64,000 nucleotides of DNA from Pseudomonas sp. stari2 (GCF_040760005.1 NZ_CP099760.1:769001-833000), one strand, 5' to 3'. Positions 30,355 through 41,664 are shown, numbered from the stretch's first letter. The notes: generated by a model from the letters alone, not told the origin. Numbers and translations are program-made.

Positions 30355-31656
30355 TTGTTCTTTGAGCGCCACGGTGGTGGTGAGCGAGTCATCCTCGTTC
30401 ACTTGGATGGACAGGACCCTGAGGCGCGCGAAGATCCGCAGGAGTTTCAGGAACTGGCAAATTCGGCAGGCGCCGAGACCGTTGCGTTTTTTAACGTACC
30501 GCGTCATCGGCCAACCGCCAAATACCTGATCGGCAGCGGCAAGGTCGAGGAACTTCGCGACCTGGTACACGCCGAAGAAGCCGATCTGGTGATCTTCAAT
30601 CACACCCTTACGCCCAGTCAGGAACGTAACCTCGAACGTGTCTTCGAGTGTCGCGTGATCGACCGTACCGGTCTGATTCTCGATATTTTCGCCCAGCGCG
30701 CCCGTACCCATGAAGGCAAGCTCCAGGTCGAACTGGCCCAGCTTGACCACATGAGCACCCGGCTTGTTCGCGGCTGGACTCACCTTGAGCGTCAGGGTGG
30801 CGGTATCGGCATGCGCGGCCCGGGTGAAACCCAGCTCGAAACCGACCGACGCCTGCTGCGGGTTCGCCTGCGCCAGATCAAGGGCCGGCTGGAAAAAGTG
30901 CGCAGTCAGCGCGAGCAGTCGCGTCGCGGCCGTTCACGTGCGGATATCCCTACCGTATCTCTGGTGGGCTATACCAACGCCGGCAAATCCACGTTGTTCA
31001 ATAACGTGACGAAATCCGAGGTCTACGCGGCGGACCAGTTGTTCGCCACGCTGGATCCTACCCTGCGCCGTCTGGAACTGGACGACCTGGGGCCGATCGT
31101 CCTGGCTGACACCGTGGGTTTCATTCGCCATCTGCCGCACAAGCTGGTCGAGGCATTTCGGTCTACGCTCGAAGAGTCGAGCAATTCCGATCTGCTGTTG
31201 CACGTGATCGATGCGGCCGAACCGGATCGCATGTTGCAGATCGAGCAGGTGATGGTGGTGCTGGGCGAGATTGGTGCCCAGGACTTGCCGATCCTCGAGG
31301 TCTATAACAAACTCGATTTGCTTGAAGGCGTTGAGCCACAAATCCAGCGCGACGAAAACGGCAAGCCTCAACGGGTCTGGTTGTCGGCGCGTGATGGCAC
31401 TGGTCTGGAATTGCTTGAGCAAGCCATTGCCGAATTGCTGGGCAGTGATTTGTTTGTCGGAACCTTGCGTCTGCCCCAGCGGTTTGCGCGTCTGCGTGCA
31501 CAGTTCTTCGAACTGGGCGCGGTACAGAAAGAAGAATACGACGAAGAAGGTGTCAGCTTGCTGGCCATTCGATTGCCGCGCTCGGAGCTCAATCGACTGG
31601 TCAGTCGTGAAGGCGTTGTGCCGACGGAGTTCATCGAGCAACACACTTTGCAATAA
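30355..31656 (+). CDS. hflX: Ribosome-associated GTPase HflX
   Basis: GTPase (433 aa) that splits stalled or stressed ribosomes. The N-terminal HflX domain and glycine-rich linker (ERQGGGIGMRGPGETQLETD) are followed by the G domain with GYTNAGKST (Lys211), DTVGFIRHLPH and NKLD. It starts with TTG at 30355 behind TAGGAG, 12 nt after hfq. Confidence 0.95.
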   Translation: MFFERHGGGERVILVHLDGQDPEAREDPQEFQELANSAGAETVAFFNVPRHRPTAKYLIGSGKVEELRDLVHAEEADLVIFNHTLTPSQERNLERVFECRVIDRTGLILDIFAQRARTHEGKLQVELAQLDHMSTRLVRGWTHLERQGGGIGMRGPGETQLETDRRLLRVRLRQIKGRLEKVRSQREQSRRGRSRADIPTVSLVGYTNAGKSTLFNNVTKSEVYAADQLFATLDPTLRRLELDDLGPIVLADTVGFIRHLPHKLVEAFRSTLEESSNSDLLLHVIDAAEPDRMLQIEQVMVVLGEIGAQDLPILEVYNKLDLLEGVEPQIQRDENGKPQRVWLSARDGTGLELLEQAIAELLGSDLFVGTLRLPQRFARLRAQFFELGAVQKEEYDEEGVSLLAIRLPRSELNRLVSREGVVPTEFIEQHTLQ

Positions 31657-31752
31657 AAGCCTGAAAAAGCGGTTGTGCCGCAACGGCAGGCATTCTGTAG
31701 CATTGGTCGGCGCGCCGTGGGTGCGTCTTTGCTTTATCAGATGGAGAGCGCT

Positions 31753-32922
31753 ATGGCTTGGAATGAGCCGGGTGGCAACTCGAACAATCAGGATCCTTGG
31801 GGTGGCAAGCGCCGCAATAACGGCGACCGCAAGGGACCACCAGATCTCGACGAGGCCTTCCGAAAGCTGCAGGAAAGCCTGAACGGGTTGTTCGGTGGTG
31901 GTAAGAAACGCGGTGATGATGGCGGTGGTTCGGGCAAGAGTGGCGGCTTCGGCGGCCTGCTCGGCATCGGCCTCGTCGTGCTGGCGGCCGTGTGGCTGTA
32001 CAGCGCGGTGTACGTGGTGGACGAGCAAGAGCAGGCTGTGGTGCTGCGCTTCGGCAAGTACTACGAGACCGTCGGCCCGGGCCTGAACATCTACTTCCCG
32101 CCGATCGACAAGAAGTACATGGAAAACGTCACGCGTGAGCGTGCCTACACCAAGCAGGGCCAGATGCTGACCGAAGACGAGAACATCGTCGAAGTGCCGC
32201 TGACCGTGCAGTACAAGATCAGCAACCTGCAGGACTTCGTGCTGAACGTCGACCAGCCGGAAATCAGCCTGCAACACGCGACCGACAGTGCGCTGCGCCA
32301 TGTGGTGGGTTCCACCGCGATGGATCAGGTGCTGACCGAAGGTCGTGAGTTGATGGCCAGCGAGATCAAGGAACGTCTGCAACGTTTCCTCGATACCTAT
32401 CGCACCGGTATCACTGTCACCCAGGTCAACGTACAGAGCGCAGCGGCACCGCGTGAAGTGCAGGAAGCCTTCGATGACGTGATCCGCGCCCGTGAAGACG
32501 AGCAGCGTTCGCGCAATCAGGCTGAAACCTACGCCAATGGTGTGGTGCCGGAAGCCCGTGGTCAGGCCCAGCGCATCCTCGAAGATGCCAACGGCTACCG
32601 CGACGAAACGGTCTCCCGCGCCAAGGGTGAGGCCGATCGCTTCACCAAGCTGGTTGCCGAGTATCGCAAGGCGCCCGAGGTCACTCGTCAGCGTCTGTAC
32701 CTGGACACCATGCAGGAAGTCTTCAGCAGCACCAGCAAGGTGCTTGTGACCGGCAACAAGAACGGCCAGAGCAACCTGCTTTACCTGCCGCTGGACAAGA
32801 TGATTCAGAACAGCTCGGGCAGCAGTGCACCGGTCACCGGTTCAGCCGCCGCCAGCAACAACACGGATGTCGTGCCGCATGTCACTGACCTGCCGCAGAC
32901 ACGTACAAGGGAGACCCGCTGA
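31753..32922 (+). CDS. hflK: FtsH protease modulator HflK
   Basis: Inner-membrane SPFH protein (389 aa) that forms a large cage with HflC around FtsH and restrains proteolysis of membrane proteins. A Gly/Asn/Lys-rich cytoplasmic start (about 60 residues) is followed by one membrane helix (LLGIGLVVLAAVWLYSAVYV), the SPFH domain and a Ser/Thr-rich end. The ATG at 31753 follows GGAGAGCG. The stop overlaps the hflC ATG by one base. Confidence 0.95.
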   Translation: MAWNEPGGNSNNQDPWGGKRRNNGDRKGPPDLDEAFRKLQESLNGLFGGGKKRGDDGGGSGKSGGFGGLLGIGLVVLAAVWLYSAVYVVDEQEQAVVLRFGKYYETVGPGLNIYFPPIDKKYMENVTRERAYTKQGQMLTEDENIVEVPLTVQYKISNLQDFVLNVDQPEISLQHATDSALRHVVGSTAMDQVLTEGRELMASEIKERLQRFLDTYRTGITVTQVNVQSAAAPREVQEAFDDVIRAREDEQRSRNQAETYANGVVPEARGQAQRILEDANGYRDETVSRAKGEADRFTKLVAEYRKAPEVTRQRLYLDTMQEVFSSTSKVLVTGNKNGQSNLLYLPLDKMIQNSSGSSAPVTGSAAASNNTDVVPHVTDLPQTRTRETR

Positions 32923-33791
32923 TGAGCAATAAATCGCTGATCGCCCTGATCGTTGGCGTTGTCGTGGTACTGGTTGGCTGGAACTGCTTCTACATCGTGG
33001 CTCAGACCGAGCGTGCGGTGCTGCTGCAGTTCGGTCGCGTGGTTCAGGCCGATGTTCAGCCGGGTCTGCATGTGAAAGTGCCTTACGTTAACCAGGTGCG
33101 TAAATTCGACGCACGTCTGATGACGCTGGATGCACCGACACAACGCTTCCTGACGCTGGAAAAGAAAGCCGTGATGGTCGATGCCTACGCCAAGTGGCGC
33201 GTGAAAGATGCCGAGCGCTTCTACACCGCGACTTCCGGCCTCAAGCAGATCGCCGACGAGCGTCTGTCCCGTCGTCTGGAATCGGGCCTGCGTGACCAGT
33301 TCGGTAAACGCACCCTGCACGAAGTGGTGTCCGGTGAGCGCGATGCGCTGATGGCCGACATCACGGCGTCGCTGAACAAGATGGCGGAAAAAGAGCTGGG
33401 TATCGAAGTGGTCGATGTCCGGGTCAAGGCCATCGACCTGCCGAAGGAAGTGAACCGCAGCGTGTTCGAACGTATGAGCACCGAGCGTGAGCGTGAAGCT
33501 CGCGAGCACCGCGCCAAGGGTAACGAGCTGGCTGAGGGCATCCGTGCCGACGCTGATCGTCAACGCCGCGTGCTGCTGGCTGAAGCCTATCGTGAATCCG
33601 AAGAGATTCGCGGTGACGGTGATGCCCAGGCCGCTGCGATCTACTCCAAGGCTTACGGTCAGGATCAGGAGTTCTACGGTTTCTACCGTAGCCTGCGTGC
33701 CTACCGTGAAAGCTTCGCGAACAAATCCGACGTCATGGTCCTCGACCCAAGCAGCGACTTCTTCCGTTACCTGGAAAAGTCCAAGCCTTGA
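32922..33791 (+). CDS. hflC: FtsH protease modulator HflC
   Basis: Partner of HflK (289 aa), an inner-membrane SPFH protein with one N-terminal helix (LIALIVGVVVVLVGWNCFYIV), the SPFH domain (QTERAVLLQFGRVVQADVQPG) and a long helical region rich in Arg/Glu/Ala. It is coupled to hflK by TGATG and ends before a terminator. As I recall, P. aeruginosa has a small DUF2065 gene next; it is absent here. Confidence 0.95.
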   Translation: MSNKSLIALIVGVVVVLVGWNCFYIVAQTERAVLLQFGRVVQADVQPGLHVKVPYVNQVRKFDARLMTLDAPTQRFLTLEKKAVMVDAYAKWRVKDAERFYTATSGLKQIADERLSRRLESGLRDQFGKRTLHEVVSGERDALMADITASLNKMAEKELGIEVVDVRVKAIDLPKEVNRSVFERMSTEREREAREHRAKGNELAEGIRADADRQRRVLLAEAYRESEEIRGDGDAQAAAIYSKAYGQDQEFYGFYRSLRAYRESFANKSDVMVLDPSSDFFRYLEKSKP

Positions 33792-34104
33792 TACGACGTT
33801 GACCTGAATCATTCCGCCCGGCGGCTAAAACCTCGGGCGGGGTGATCCTTTCGGAAAACGTGTGTATGATGCGGCAGCCGGGAAATTCCCGGCTTTTTTG
33901 CGTCTGCACGTTTGATTGCTGTTTTTGTTGCAGAAGATCGGGTTGAATGGCCCGACAGTTTTTCGAGGAAAGTGATGGGCGAAGCCGGTAACAGGCCTTT
34001 CGCCGCGTCGTTCATGCGCGCGCGTTTTGAACGGGCCGGTCATTTTCTGCTTCACTCAAGGCTCGCCCTCGGGCTGGCCGCCCGGATCTAAGGGGAATGG
34101 CGTA
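33792..34104 (+). other. Intergenic region hflC-hisZ (313 nt)
   Basis: Contains a GC-rich hairpin without a T-run (arms 33815-33821 and 33835-33841), a good terminator at 33877-33900, and about 200 nt leading to hisZ. A 17-codon frame (33977-34030) has an SD-like GAGGAAAG before its ATG but no other coding evidence. There is no DUF2065 gene in any frame. Confidence 0.6.
33877..33900 (+). terminator. Intrinsic terminator of the hflXKC transcript
   Basis: Eight-bp perfect stem (AGCCGGGA with TCCCGGCT), 3-nt loop, followed by six T residues. It lies 85 nt after hflC. Confidence 0.85.
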
Positions 34105-35292
34105 ATGGCAACGGTAGACCGCTGGCTGCTGCCAGATGGCATCGAAGAAGTACTGCCACCGGAAGCGGCGCGCATTGAAGTCGCGCGTCGTCAGGTGTTG
34201 GATCTGTTCCAGAGCTGGGGTTACGAGTTTGTCGTGACTCCCCATATCGAGTACCTGGAATCCCTGCTGACCGGCGCGGGCCAGGACCTGGATCTGCGTA
34301 CCTTCAAGGTCATCGACCCGCAATCGGGCCGGCAGATGGGTTTCCGTGCCGACATCACGCCGCAAGTGGCGCGCATCGATGCGCACACCCTGCGTCGCGA
34401 AGGCCCGAGCCGTCTGTGCTATGCCGGCAGCGTGCTGCATGCCCAGCCGCGTGCCTTGTCGTCTTCGCGCAGCCCGATCCAGTTGGGCGCCGAGTTGTAC
34501 GGCGATGCCAGCCCGAGCAGCGACGTTGAAGTCATCAGCCTGATGCTGGCCATGCTGCAACTGGCCGATGTGCCGGACGTGCACATGGATCTGGGGCATG
34601 TCGGCATCTACCGGGGTCTGGCCCAGGCGGCCGGTCTCTCGGGTGAAGTCGAGCAGCAGCTGTTCGATGCGTTGCAACGCAAGGCCATCGATGAGGTCAT
34701 TACCCTGACCGAAGGTCTGCCGGCCGATCTGTCCGGCATGCTGCGAGCGCTGGTCGACCTGTGCGGCGGCCGTGAAGTATTGAGCGCTGCCCGTGAGCGT
34801 CTGGCCAATGCGCCGGCGCCGGTACTGGCGGCGCTGGAAGATTTGCTGGCGATTGCCGAGCGTCTGTCGGTGCGCTTCCCGGAGCTGCCGCTGTACTTCG
34901 ATCTGGGCGAGTTGCGTGGTTACCACTACCACACCGGTGTGGTGTTCGCGGTGTTCGTACCGGGTGTTGGCCAGTCCATCGCTCAGGGCGGTCGCTATGA
35001 CGACATCGGCGCTGACTTCGGTCGTGCCCGTCCGGCAACCGGTTTTTCCACCGATTTGAAAACCCTGGTGACCCTGGGGCGTGCTGAGATCGAGCTACCG
35101 TCTGGCGGTATCTGGATGCCTGACAGTACGGATGCGGCACTCTGGCAGCAGGTTTGCCAGTTGCGCAGTGAGGGTCAGCGTGTCGTTCAGGCATTGCCTG
35201 GACAACCTTTGGCCGCCGCCCGTGATGCGGACTGCGACCGGCAATTGATCCAGCAGAACGGGCTTTGGCAAGTATCGCCACTGGCTTCTTGA
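34105..35292 (+). CDS. hisZ: ATP phosphoribosyltransferase regulatory subunit HisZ
   Basis: Catalytically inactive histidyl-tRNA-synthetase-like protein (395 aa) that activates the short form of HisG in histidine biosynthesis. Class II synthetase-type core motifs are visible ([51 protein letters not shown]), while the anticodon-binding domain of true HisRS is missing. The ATG at 34105 is preceded by AAGGGGAATG. It lies just before purA, the usual pseudomonad neighbour. Confidence 0.93.
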   Translation: MATVDRWLLPDGIEEVLPPEAARIEVARRQVLDLFQSWGYEFVVTPHIEYLESLLTGAGQDLDLRTFKVIDPQSGRQMGFRADITPQVARIDAHTLRREGPSRLCYAGSVLHAQPRALSSSRSPIQLGAELYGDASPSSDVEVISLMLAMLQLADVPDVHMDLGHVGIYRGLAQAAGLSGEVEQQLFDALQRKAIDEVITLTEGLPADLSGMLRALVDLCGGREVLSAARERLANAPAPVLAALEDLLAIAERLSVRFPELPLYFDLGELRGYHYHTGVVFAVFVPGVGQSIAQGGRYDDIGADFGRARPATGFSTDLKTLVTLGRAEIELPSGGIWMPDSTDAALWQQVCQLRSEGQRVVQALPGQPLAAARDADCDRQLIQQNGLWQVSPLAS

Positions 35293-36636
<1,344 letters not shown>

Positions 36637-36656
36637 TAAGTCGTTGATGTAAAAAC

Positions 36657-36684
36657 ACAAAGGCCCCTTCATCGGGGCCTTTGT
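36657..36684 (+). terminator. Intrinsic terminator of purA
   Basis: Eleven-bp arms (ACAAAGGCCCC and complement), 6-nt loop, located 21 nt after the purA stop; a T-containing tail (CGTTTATG) follows. Confidence 0.88.
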
Positions 36685-36776
36685 CGTTTATGCCTGTTGG
36701 ACGGCATGACCTTTGCTGTGAATCTGTCTACAAGAGTGCCATCAATTTAATGGCGTCAGAAGTAGAGGGATTCACA

Positions 36777-38711
36777 GTGTCGGCCGTTCTCTCACTGTTA
36801 CAAAGCCGTTTGTTGCGGCCCGTGTTCGTTACCCTTGGTATCGCCCTTTTGGTGCAAGTATTGGTGGCCGTCGCCCTGACGCGGAGCACCGTCACTGCGC
36901 TGGAAGCCGATCTCGGCACTCGCCTGGGCGCCGACAGCCAGAAGTTGTCGGGTGAACTGGAGCAGGCCGGGCGTGAAGTCACGTCGAGCCTCGACAACCT
37001 CTCCTCAAGTACCCGTCAGCGTCTTACCGCCGGTCTTTCCTCGCGTCTGAAGGAAGAGCAGGCGCAGCTGCGTGCGACTTTGGAAAAAGACTTGAAGGAT
37101 TCGGCCAATGACATGGCACAGCTGCTGGCCTCGGTGGCGCCTCGCGCCATGTGGGACAGCGACGTGCCGACCCTGTCCGAGTTCGCCCGACGGGCCCAGC
37201 GCAATCCCAACGTGCTGTTCGTGGTGTATGACGACGCTACCGGCCAGCATCTGACCCGCTACCTCAACCGCGAAAACCCGATCAACAAGGCCCTTTTGGA
37301 AAAAGGCCAGGGTGAGCGGGCGCTGGATAAAGTGCTGGATGCGGCGAAGAACGATCCGTCGGTCTACTACCTCGAAGCCTCGATCAACCCCAATGGCGTG
37401 GAAATCGGCAAGGTGCTGATGGGCGTTTCCACCGCCTCGGTTGAAACCGATCTGGCGGCGCTCGATCAGCGCTTCACGGCGTTGATTGCCAGCAGCGATC
37501 AACTGGTCGGCGACAGCCTCAAGGGCGCGGCTGCCGACAGTGCCACCGCCATGCGCGCGCGCCTGCAATCGGCGCAGTCCACCGCCACCGAGATGAAGGC
37601 CAACACCACCAGCACCGTACAAGAAGCCGCCGCGACGCTGCGCTGGCGCATCGGCATGAGCCTGGCGCTGGTCGGTGCCGGCGTGCTGTTGCTGTTGGCG
37701 GTGGTGCTCGGCCATCGTGTGGTCAACCGCTTGAAGATGCTCAATGCCGCCATGGACGATCTGGCAGCAGGCGAGGGCGACCTGACCAAGCGGGTGCAGA
37801 TCAACAGTAAGGACGAAATCGGGGACATGGCTTCGGCAGTCAACCGCTTTGTGGATAAGTTGCAGCCGATTGTGCGCGAGGCCGGGGATGTGGCCCAGCG
37901 CACCGGCGTGGAAATCGGCGCCATGACCCTGCGCAACGCCGGTGCCGATGCGGCTGCCGGAATGCAGCGCGATGAAGTGGCCGAGAGTCTGCGGGCCCTG
38001 TCGCAAATGGCCGACGAAGCGCAATCGGAAAGCGATGCGATGCAGGCAGCGCTGAAGCAGGTTGTAGATATTCGTCAGGCCACTGATGAGAACACTCGCA
38101 CCTCGGCGAAGGTTGGCAGCCTGATCGAGGCGCTGGCGGGGCAGGTCGATACCGGGTCGAAAGTCATCGAACGGCTGGCGCAGCAGAGTGAGCAGATCGA
38201 AGTGGTGCTGACCGTTATTCACGGCATCGCCGAGCAGACCAACCTGCTGGCGCTCAACGCGGCTATTGAGGCGGCCCGGGCCGGGGAGACCGGTCGCGGT
38301 TTTGCAGTGGTGGCGGACGAAGTCCGGGCGCTGGCGAGCAAGACCCAAAGCTCCACCGGCGACATTCAGGCGCACATCGTGGCCTTGCAGCAGGGCGCTC
38401 GTGAGGCGGTTGAGGCGATCGGTCAGGCCGGGCGTCAGGCCAGCGAAGGTTTGCTGGTGTTGCGTGACAGTGCACGGTTGCAGCAGTCGGTGCAGGCCTC
38501 GGTCGAGCAGGTGCATGCGGCGATTGGTCTGGCGACTCAGGCGGCGGCGCATCAGGCTCAGGGCGCGCAGGCCGTGCGCGGTCGGGTCGAGACGATTCAT
38601 GCCCAGGCGGAGAAAGCCGCTCAGGCGGTGGTCGAGACCACGGCCAGCGGCAAGGTGCTGGATGGGCTGGCGGCGCAGCTCAAGGCCAGCCTGGGGCAGT
38701 TCCGGGCCTGA
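36777..38711 (+). CDS. Methyl-accepting chemotaxis protein
   Basis: Transmembrane chemoreceptor (644 aa). A membrane helix near 12-35 is followed by a roughly 260-residue, mostly helical periplasmic sensor with a short mixed section ([20 protein letters not shown]), then a second helix ([17 protein letters not shown]), HAMP and the signalling domain with its near-invariant tip ([19 protein letters not shown]). There is no CheR-binding pentapeptide at the end. I chose the GTG at 36777, 7 nt after AGAGGGA; an ATG at 36750 would add nine residues. The ligand is unknown. It is convergent with the iron transporter. Confidence 0.9.
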   Translation: MSAVLSLLQSRLLRPVFVTLGIALLVQVLVAVALTRSTVTALEADLGTRLGADSQKLSGELEQAGREVTSSLDNLSSSTRQRLTAGLSSRLKEEQAQLRATLEKDLKDSANDMAQLLASVAPRAMWDSDVPTLSEFARRAQRNPNVLFVVYDDATGQHLTRYLNRENPINKALLEKGQGERALDKVLDAAKNDPSVYYLEASINPNGVEIGKVLMGVSTASVETDLAALDQRFTALIASSDQLVGDSLKGAAADSATAMRARLQSAQSTATEMKANTTSTVQEAAATLRWRIGMSLALVGAGVLLLLAVVLGHRVVNRLKMLNAAMDDLAAGEGDLTKRVQINSKDEIGDMASAVNRFVDKLQPIVREAGDVAQRTGVEIGAMTLRNAGADAAAGMQRDEVAESLRALSQMADEAQSESDAMQAALKQVVDIRQATDENTRTSAKVGSLIEALAGQVDTGSKVIERLAQQSEQIEVVLTVIHGIAEQTNLLALNAAIEAARAGETGRGFAVVADEVRALASKTQSSTGDIQAHIVALQQGAREAVEAIGQAGRQASEGLLVLRDSARLQQSVQASVEQVHAAIGLATQAAAHQAQGAQAVRGRVETIHAQAEKAAQAVVETTASGKVLDGLAAQLKASLGQFRA

Positions 38712-38722
38712 TATCGCGGGCA

Positions 38723-38753
38723 AAAAATCGCAGCTTCGGCTGCGATTTTTTTA
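38723..38753. terminator. Bidirectional terminator between the chemoreceptor and the iron permease
   Basis: Thirteen-bp stem (38723-38735 and 38740-38752) with a TTCG loop and T-runs on both sides. The permease stop codon lies inside the right T-run. Confidence 0.9.
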
Positions 38754-40316
38754 TCGGCTCAAATACATCCGGGTCGTCAGCAGGTAGACGGGCAAGCCCG
38801 ACACCACAATCAACAACGCCGCATAAGGCGCTGCCGCGGCAAACTCGACGTTCGCGGTGTGTGCCCACACCTCGGTGGCCAATGTGTTGAGCCCGGTCGG
38901 ACTCAACAGCAGTGTCGCCGTCAGTTCCTTCATGGCATCCAGAAACACCAGCGCAAAGGCTGCGCCCAGGGCCGGGAAGATGATCGGCAGGGTCACTCGG
39001 CAGAACGCCGTGAACGACGAGGCGCCCAGCGTGCGTGCGGCCTCCTCCAGCTGCGGCGCTGCCTTGTTCAAGGCTGTGCGGATCGGCGCCTGGGCCAGTG
39101 GCAGAAACAGCAGCGCATAAGCGATCAGCAACAATGCCGAAGTCTGGTACAGCGCCGGCACGTAATGCAGGGCGAAGTAAACCAGCGTCAACGCAATCAC
39201 CAATCCCGGCAGGGCGTGCAACAGATAGGGCAGGCGCTCGGCCCAGATCGCCAGTTGGCCCTTGTAGCGCACCACCAGCAATCCGACCGGCACCGCCAGC
39301 ACCAGACACAATCCCGCGCCACCCAGCGACAGCGCAAGCGACGACAGCAGTGCTTCGGTGATTGCCGCAACCGGGAAGGCCGCTGATGATCCCACGGCGA
39401 GCCAGTAAGCCAGCATGCCCAGTGGAATCCCGCTGCCGACAATCGCCAGCATCAGGCAGTACAACTGACCGGCGATTGCCCAAGGCCCGAGTCGCACTTG
39501 TTCAGCCCGACGCGCCGCGCCCTGGCCTGTACGCACATGACGACCCTTGCCGCGCACGCGCAGCTCCAGCCACAACAGCATCAAGCACAGCGCCAGCAAC
39601 ACTGCCGACAGCATCGCCGCGTTGGCATTGCTGAATTCCAGTTCGAATTGCTGATAGATCGCGGTGGTAAAGGTTTGCAAGCCAATGATCGACAGTGCAC
39701 CGAACTCCACGAGCATGTGCAAAGCGATCAGCAACGAACCGGCCAGCAGCGAAGGCCAGAGCAGTGGCAAGGTAACGCGGAAAAACACGCCCCGGCGATT
39801 CTGTCCCAGGGTGCGAGCCGACTCCTCAAGAGAAGGATCAAGATTGCGCAGCGTGGCGGCCACGGGCAGAAAGATCAGTGGGTACTTCGACAGGCTCATC
39901 ACCAGGATCGCCCCGCCGAGTCCTTCGAACTGCGCGCTGAGCGAAACCCAGGTAAAGCTGCTGACGAATGCCGGTACCGCAAACGGCAAACACAAAATCA
40001 CGCCCCACAGACGCCGCCCCGGCAGGTTGCTGCGCTCCAGCAACCACGCCAGCGACAGGCCGATCACGCCGCAAGTCACGGTTACGCCGACCATCAGCGC
40101 CAGCGTATTGCGCAGCAAGCCGAACACATACGGGCGCCACAGCAAGTGCAGCGCTTCGCTCCAGCCGGCCTGCCAGGCTTTGAGCCCGACATAGGCCAGC
40201 GGCAACAGGCTCATGACCACCAGCAGCAACACCGGCAGCACCAGCCAGATCGACGGCCGCTTGCGCCGTGGCACGTAACCCCCGCGTGCAGCGGGGGCGG
40301 ATAACGAGGCGGTCAT
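38751..40316 (-). CDS. Ferric iron ABC transporter permease (FbpB type)
   Basis: Inner-membrane permease (521 aa) with about 12 helices made of two fused transport domains. Each half carries an EAA loop for contact with the ATPase: EESARTLGQNRRGVFFRVTL and EEAARTLGASSFTAFCRVTL. This double-domain shape is typical of FbpB/SfuB iron permeases. It overlaps the binding-protein gene by one base (TGATG), so the two are translated together. No ATP-binding subunit gene is adjacent; the next gene is a convergent chemoreceptor. Confidence 0.88.
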   Translation of the reverse strand: MTASLSAPAARGGYVPRRKRPSIWLVLPVLLLVVMSLLPLAYVGLKAWQAGWSEALHLLWRPYVFGLLRNTLALMVGVTVTCGVIGLSLAWLLERSNLPGRRLWGVILCLPFAVPAFVSSFTWVSLSAQFEGLGGAILVMSLSKYPLIFLPVAATLRNLDPSLEESARTLGQNRRGVFFRVTLPLLWPSLLAGSLLIALHMLVEFGALSIIGLQTFTTAIYQQFELEFSNANAAMLSAVLLALCLMLLWLELRVRGKGRHVRTGQGAARRAEQVRLGPWAIAGQLYCLMLAIVGSGIPLGMLAYWLAVGSSAAFPVAAITEALLSSLALSLGGAGLCLVLAVPVGLLVVRYKGQLAIWAERLPYLLHALPGLVIALTLVYFALHYVPALYQTSALLLIAYALLFLPLAQAPIRTALNKAAPQLEEAARTLGASSFTAFCRVTLPIIFPALGAAFALVFLDAMKELTATLLLSPTGLNTLATEVWAHTANVEFAAAAPYAALLIVVSGLPVYLLTTRMYLSR

Positions 40317-41326
40317 CAGTTCAGGCCAACTTCGCGTTCCAGATCCAGCGCTTCTTCGGCATTTCCGAGGTCGGCGGGAGTAACGTCCGGTGCTTCCAGC
40401 TCGCTGAACGGCTTGAGGCCGCGATCCGATTCCATGCCTTTGTGCAGCGGGTATTCGGCGGTGGTCTGTGTGATCACGCGCTGGCCTTCTTCGCTGGCCA
40501 TGTAGGCGAGAAATTGCTGGGCTTCTTTTGGATGTTTGCTGGATTTCAGCACGGCTGCGCTGGATACGGTGATCAGGCCGCCAACGTCGCCGCCGGTGAA
40601 GTAATGCAGTTTGGAGTCAAGCTTGCCTTTCTCCCGTTGCAGGGCGAACCAGTAGTAGTTGTTCACCAGTACGGTGGCGACTTCGCCGTTTTCCACCGCC
40701 TTGAGGGCAACCATGTTGTTGCTGTAGGTCTTGCCGAAGGCGCGCAGGCCGGTCAGCCATTCTTCGGCGGCGTCGCGACCGTGCTTCTTGATAATGGCCA
40801 CAGCCTGTTCCTGGAACGCGCCGCTGGTCGGGACGAAGCCGACCTTGCCTTGCCACTGCGGATCGGCGAAATCCAGTACCGATTTGGGCAGGTCTTTCTC
40901 ATCAACCAGCTTCGGGTTGAAGGCGACTACACGAACCCGTGCGGTGACGCCGATCCAGGTGCCATTGCCGGCGACGTATTTTTTCGGCAGGACGGCCAGA
41001 GTGGCATCGTCGGTCTTGGCCAGCAGGCCGAGTTCGCCGAGGTTGTTCAATGGCGGGGATTCTTCGGTGTAGATGACGTCGGCGGGGGAGCGGTCGCCTT
41101 CTTCGATGATCTGGCTGGCGAGCTGGTTACTGCTGCCCTTGCGCACATTGACGTGAATACCGGTCTTGGCTTCGAAAGCCTTGGCGATCGCGTCGCCGAC
41201 TTCCTTGTGTTGACCGTTGTAGAGAGTCAGGGAAACCGTATCGGCAGCCTGGGTGAGGGGAGTGGCGAGTGCCAGGCCGAGCAGGGTGAAGGTCAAGCCG
41301 CGGCGCAGGGTATTTCGAAACATCAT
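40316..41326 (-). CDS. Ferric iron ABC transporter substrate-binding protein (FbpA type)
   Basis: Periplasmic binding protein (336 aa) with a signal peptide (LTFTLLGLALATPLTQA) and class II fold. Paired iron-ligand tyrosines appear likely in NNYYWFAL and the conserved start SLTLYNGQHKEVGDAIAKAF and TEESPPLNNLGELGLL fit the FbpA/AfuA group. Starts at 41326 or 41323 (two adjacent ATGs) follow GAGGAA. A Fur-box-like site lies about 40 nt upstream. It is first in a two-gene operon with the permease. Confidence 0.88.
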   Translation of the reverse strand: MMFRNTLRRGLTFTLLGLALATPLTQAADTVSLTLYNGQHKEVGDAIAKAFEAKTGIHVNVRKGSSNQLASQIIEEGDRSPADVIYTEESPPLNNLGELGLLAKTDDATLAVLPKKYVAGNGTWIGVTARVRVVAFNPKLVDEKDLPKSVLDFADPQWQGKVGFVPTSGAFQEQAVAIIKKHGRDAAEEWLTGLRAFGKTYSNNMVALKAVENGEVATVLVNNYYWFALQREKGKLDSKLHYFTGGDVGGLITVSSAAVLKSSKHPKEAQQFLAYMASEEGQRVITQTTAEYPLHKGMESDRGLKPFSELEAPDVTPADLGNAEEALDLEREVGLN

Positions 41327-41363
41327 TCGCAGGGTTCCTCACTGTCGCATTGCAAAAACTTGC

Positions 41364-41382
41364 AACAATGATAAACGATATC
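41364..41382 (-). promoter_or_regulatory. Fur-box-like operator before the iron transporter
   Basis: The 19-bp site matches the consensus GATAATGATAATCATTATC at 14 positions, including an unbroken AATGATAA core. It is 38 nt upstream of the fbpA-like start, where Fur with iron would repress the operon. Confidence 0.65.
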
Positions 41383-41456
41383 GTTTCTCAAATGCTCCTT
41401 GCGAGCGGAGTAAGGGGCTGGTAAAGGAGGTTTGGAGTTTCAGGGTGTCAGAAACG

Positions 41457-41482
41457 CAAAAACCCGCTTTCGCGGGTTTTTG
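41457..41482 (-). terminator. Terminator of the first tRNA-Leu
   Basis: Stem CAAAAACCCGC (41457-41467) and complement (41472-41482) with a 4-nt loop and a U-run on the minus strand; it also sits 3' to the tRNA gene. A near-identical copy follows the other tRNA. Confidence 0.85.
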
Positions 41483-41514
41483 TGAGATTCAAGATCGTAA
41501 CCTTGAATTTGAAT

Positions 41515-41601
41515 TGGTGCCCAGAAGAAGACTCGAACTTCCACGACCGTAAGGTCACCAGCACCTGAAGCTGGCGTGTCTACCAATTTCACCATCTGGG
41601 C
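41515..41601 (-). tRNA. tRNA-Leu (anticodon CAG), copy 1
   Basis: 87 nt including encoded CCA. The acceptor stem GCCCAGA pairs fully with TCTGGGC; the anticodon arm CCAGC-TTCAGGT-GCTGG exposes CAG, reading CUG. It has the long variable arm of class II tRNAs and the GTTCGAGTC T-loop. A promoter lies at 41636-41664. Confidence 0.97.
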
Positions 41602-41635
41602 TTCATCTTCAGCGTTGCCGCTGTTGATGTGGCGC

Positions 41636-41664
41636 ACTATACGGAGCGCCTTTTGATCTGTAAA
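41636..41664 (-). promoter_or_regulatory. Sigma-70 promoter of tRNA-Leu copy 1
   Basis: On the minus strand: TTTACA, 17-nt spacer, TATAGT, then a GC-rich discriminator (GCGCC), typical of stringently controlled stable RNA genes. Confidence 0.85.

Noticed and set aside
33977..34030. Seventeen-codon leader frame before hisZ
   Set aside because: It has an SD-like sequence but no His run for attenuation and no coding signature; its stop lies well before the hisZ start. Probably chance, so it was not listed as a gene.
36750..36776. Upstream ATG of the chemoreceptor
   Set aside because: The GTG at 36777 has a closer and better SD (AGAGGGA) and gives the usual short cytoplasmic start before the first helix. 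The ATG cannot be fully excluded.
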